DNA from: Eubacterium sp.
Lineage (GTDB): Bacteria; Bacillota; Clostridia; Lachnospirales; Lachnospiraceae
Assembly (NCBI GenBank): GCA_024690665.1
Contig: JAILOU010000011.1
Location: 42,562-106,561, forward strand
Direction: 5' to 3'
Length of the DNA: 64,000 bases
Shown here: one piece after another, positions 63,864 to 64,000 of the stretch
Layout: the number at the start of each line of letters is the position of its first letter
Numbering within the stretch: position 1 is the first letter of the stretch
Notes under the pieces: model-generated
What the model was told of the DNA's origin: nothing
What the model saw: only the letters and a program-made list of their open reading frames with translations
Database searches by the model: none
Translations under genes and position numbers: made by a program

Positions 63864-64000
63864 CAAGACTCGCTCGCGAGTCTTGCGCGCCGGATTCGGG
63901 TCTGCTTCAGCAGACAAATTCCTGTCCGAATCCGTGCGCATCCTCGCGGAGCGTTTAACTCAGTCGGAGCTTGCGACGGAATGCGTAGCATTCCTAGTCC
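63864..64000. repeat. GC-rich cluster of perfect hairpins at the window edge
   Basis: CAAGACTCG-ctcg-CGAGTCTTG (63864-63885) is followed by CGGATTCGG (63891-63899) pairing with CCGAATCCG (63926-63934) around GTCTGC-ttca-GCAGAC (63900-63915). CTCAGTCGGAGC near 63959 is shared with the right end of foldback unit A (31914-31924). The element is cut by the window edge. No gene is seen here. Confidence 0.6.

Overview
The window looks like a chromosomal segment of an anaerobic low-to-mid GC Firmicute, most likely a Lachnospiraceae gut commensal. Supporting signs are GGAGG-type ribosome binding sites, Gram-positive lipoprotein solute-binding proteins, a nine-gene V-type ATPase operon, a ferredoxin-linked 2-oxoacid oxidoreductase, a 2-hydroxyacyl-CoA dehydratase/activase pair, YesM/YesN-type and VanS/VanR-type two-component systems, a Big_2-type surface protein, and no outer-membrane genes. 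A genus cannot be fixed from the sequence alone. No rRNA, tRNA, CRISPR array, transposase or phage gene was recognised.

Layout. 1-6.9 kb: the end of a membrane (possibly chemotaxis) gene, then a probable four-gene operon diguanylate cyclase / ABC-F ATPase / TetR regulator / class A penicillin-binding protein. 6.9-8.8 kb: a VanRS-like two-component system without van resistance genes. 8.9-15.3 kb: an ABC importer (binding protein, ATPase, permease) with a nitrilase-family hydrolase and a hydantoinase/dihydropyrimidinase, forming a self-contained cyclic-ureide uptake and degradation operon. 15.3-17.6 kb: a DMT transporter overlapping a PII-like gene behind an attenuator-like leader, and a TetR regulator. 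17.7-26.5 kb: the V-ATPase operon (order G/H-I-K-E-C-F-A-B-D); the ring subunit keeps the ligands of a Na+ site. 26.9-31.5 kb: a VorDABC/KorDABC-type oxidoreductase with a P-loop ATPase, divergent from a LysR regulator. 32.4-37.2 kb: a TPR/AAA protein and glycogen branching enzyme. 37.4-42.7 kb: AI-2E-family permease, hotdog thioesterase, aconitase-family hydratase and a coiled-coil protein. 42.9-45.8 kb: a dehydratase subunit and a dehydratase-activase fusion. 46.7-49.8 kb: a 1020-residue secreted surface protein. 50.9-53.4 kb: SCP-2-like protein, Sua5/YwlC, YwlE-like phosphatase, dCMP deaminase. 53.6-58.3 kb: a complete branched-chain amino acid (Liv) ABC transporter. 58.6-63.8 kb: an orphan solute-binding lipoprotein divergent from a YesM-like kinase, with a YesN-like regulator and a small membrane protein.

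The most unusual content is non-coding. Five intergenic units (31.6, 32.1, 45.8, 46.4 and 50.0 kb), plus a diverged sixth at 50.6 kb, share one branched foldback architecture. Outer inverted repeats enclose a second stem, and inside that are a short 3-nt-loop hairpin, an A/T-clamped stem around a GCAAGC/GCTTGC core, and a CTGC/GCAG hairpin. The inner stems have different sequences in different copies but stay base-paired, which is covariation visible within a single window. The copies tend to sit just past the 3' ends of genes in sense orientation. I do not recognise the family. Next to it lies a 73-bp tandem array whose units each carry GTTACAA/TTGTAAC arms. A separate exact 43-bp repeat lies next to two terminators.
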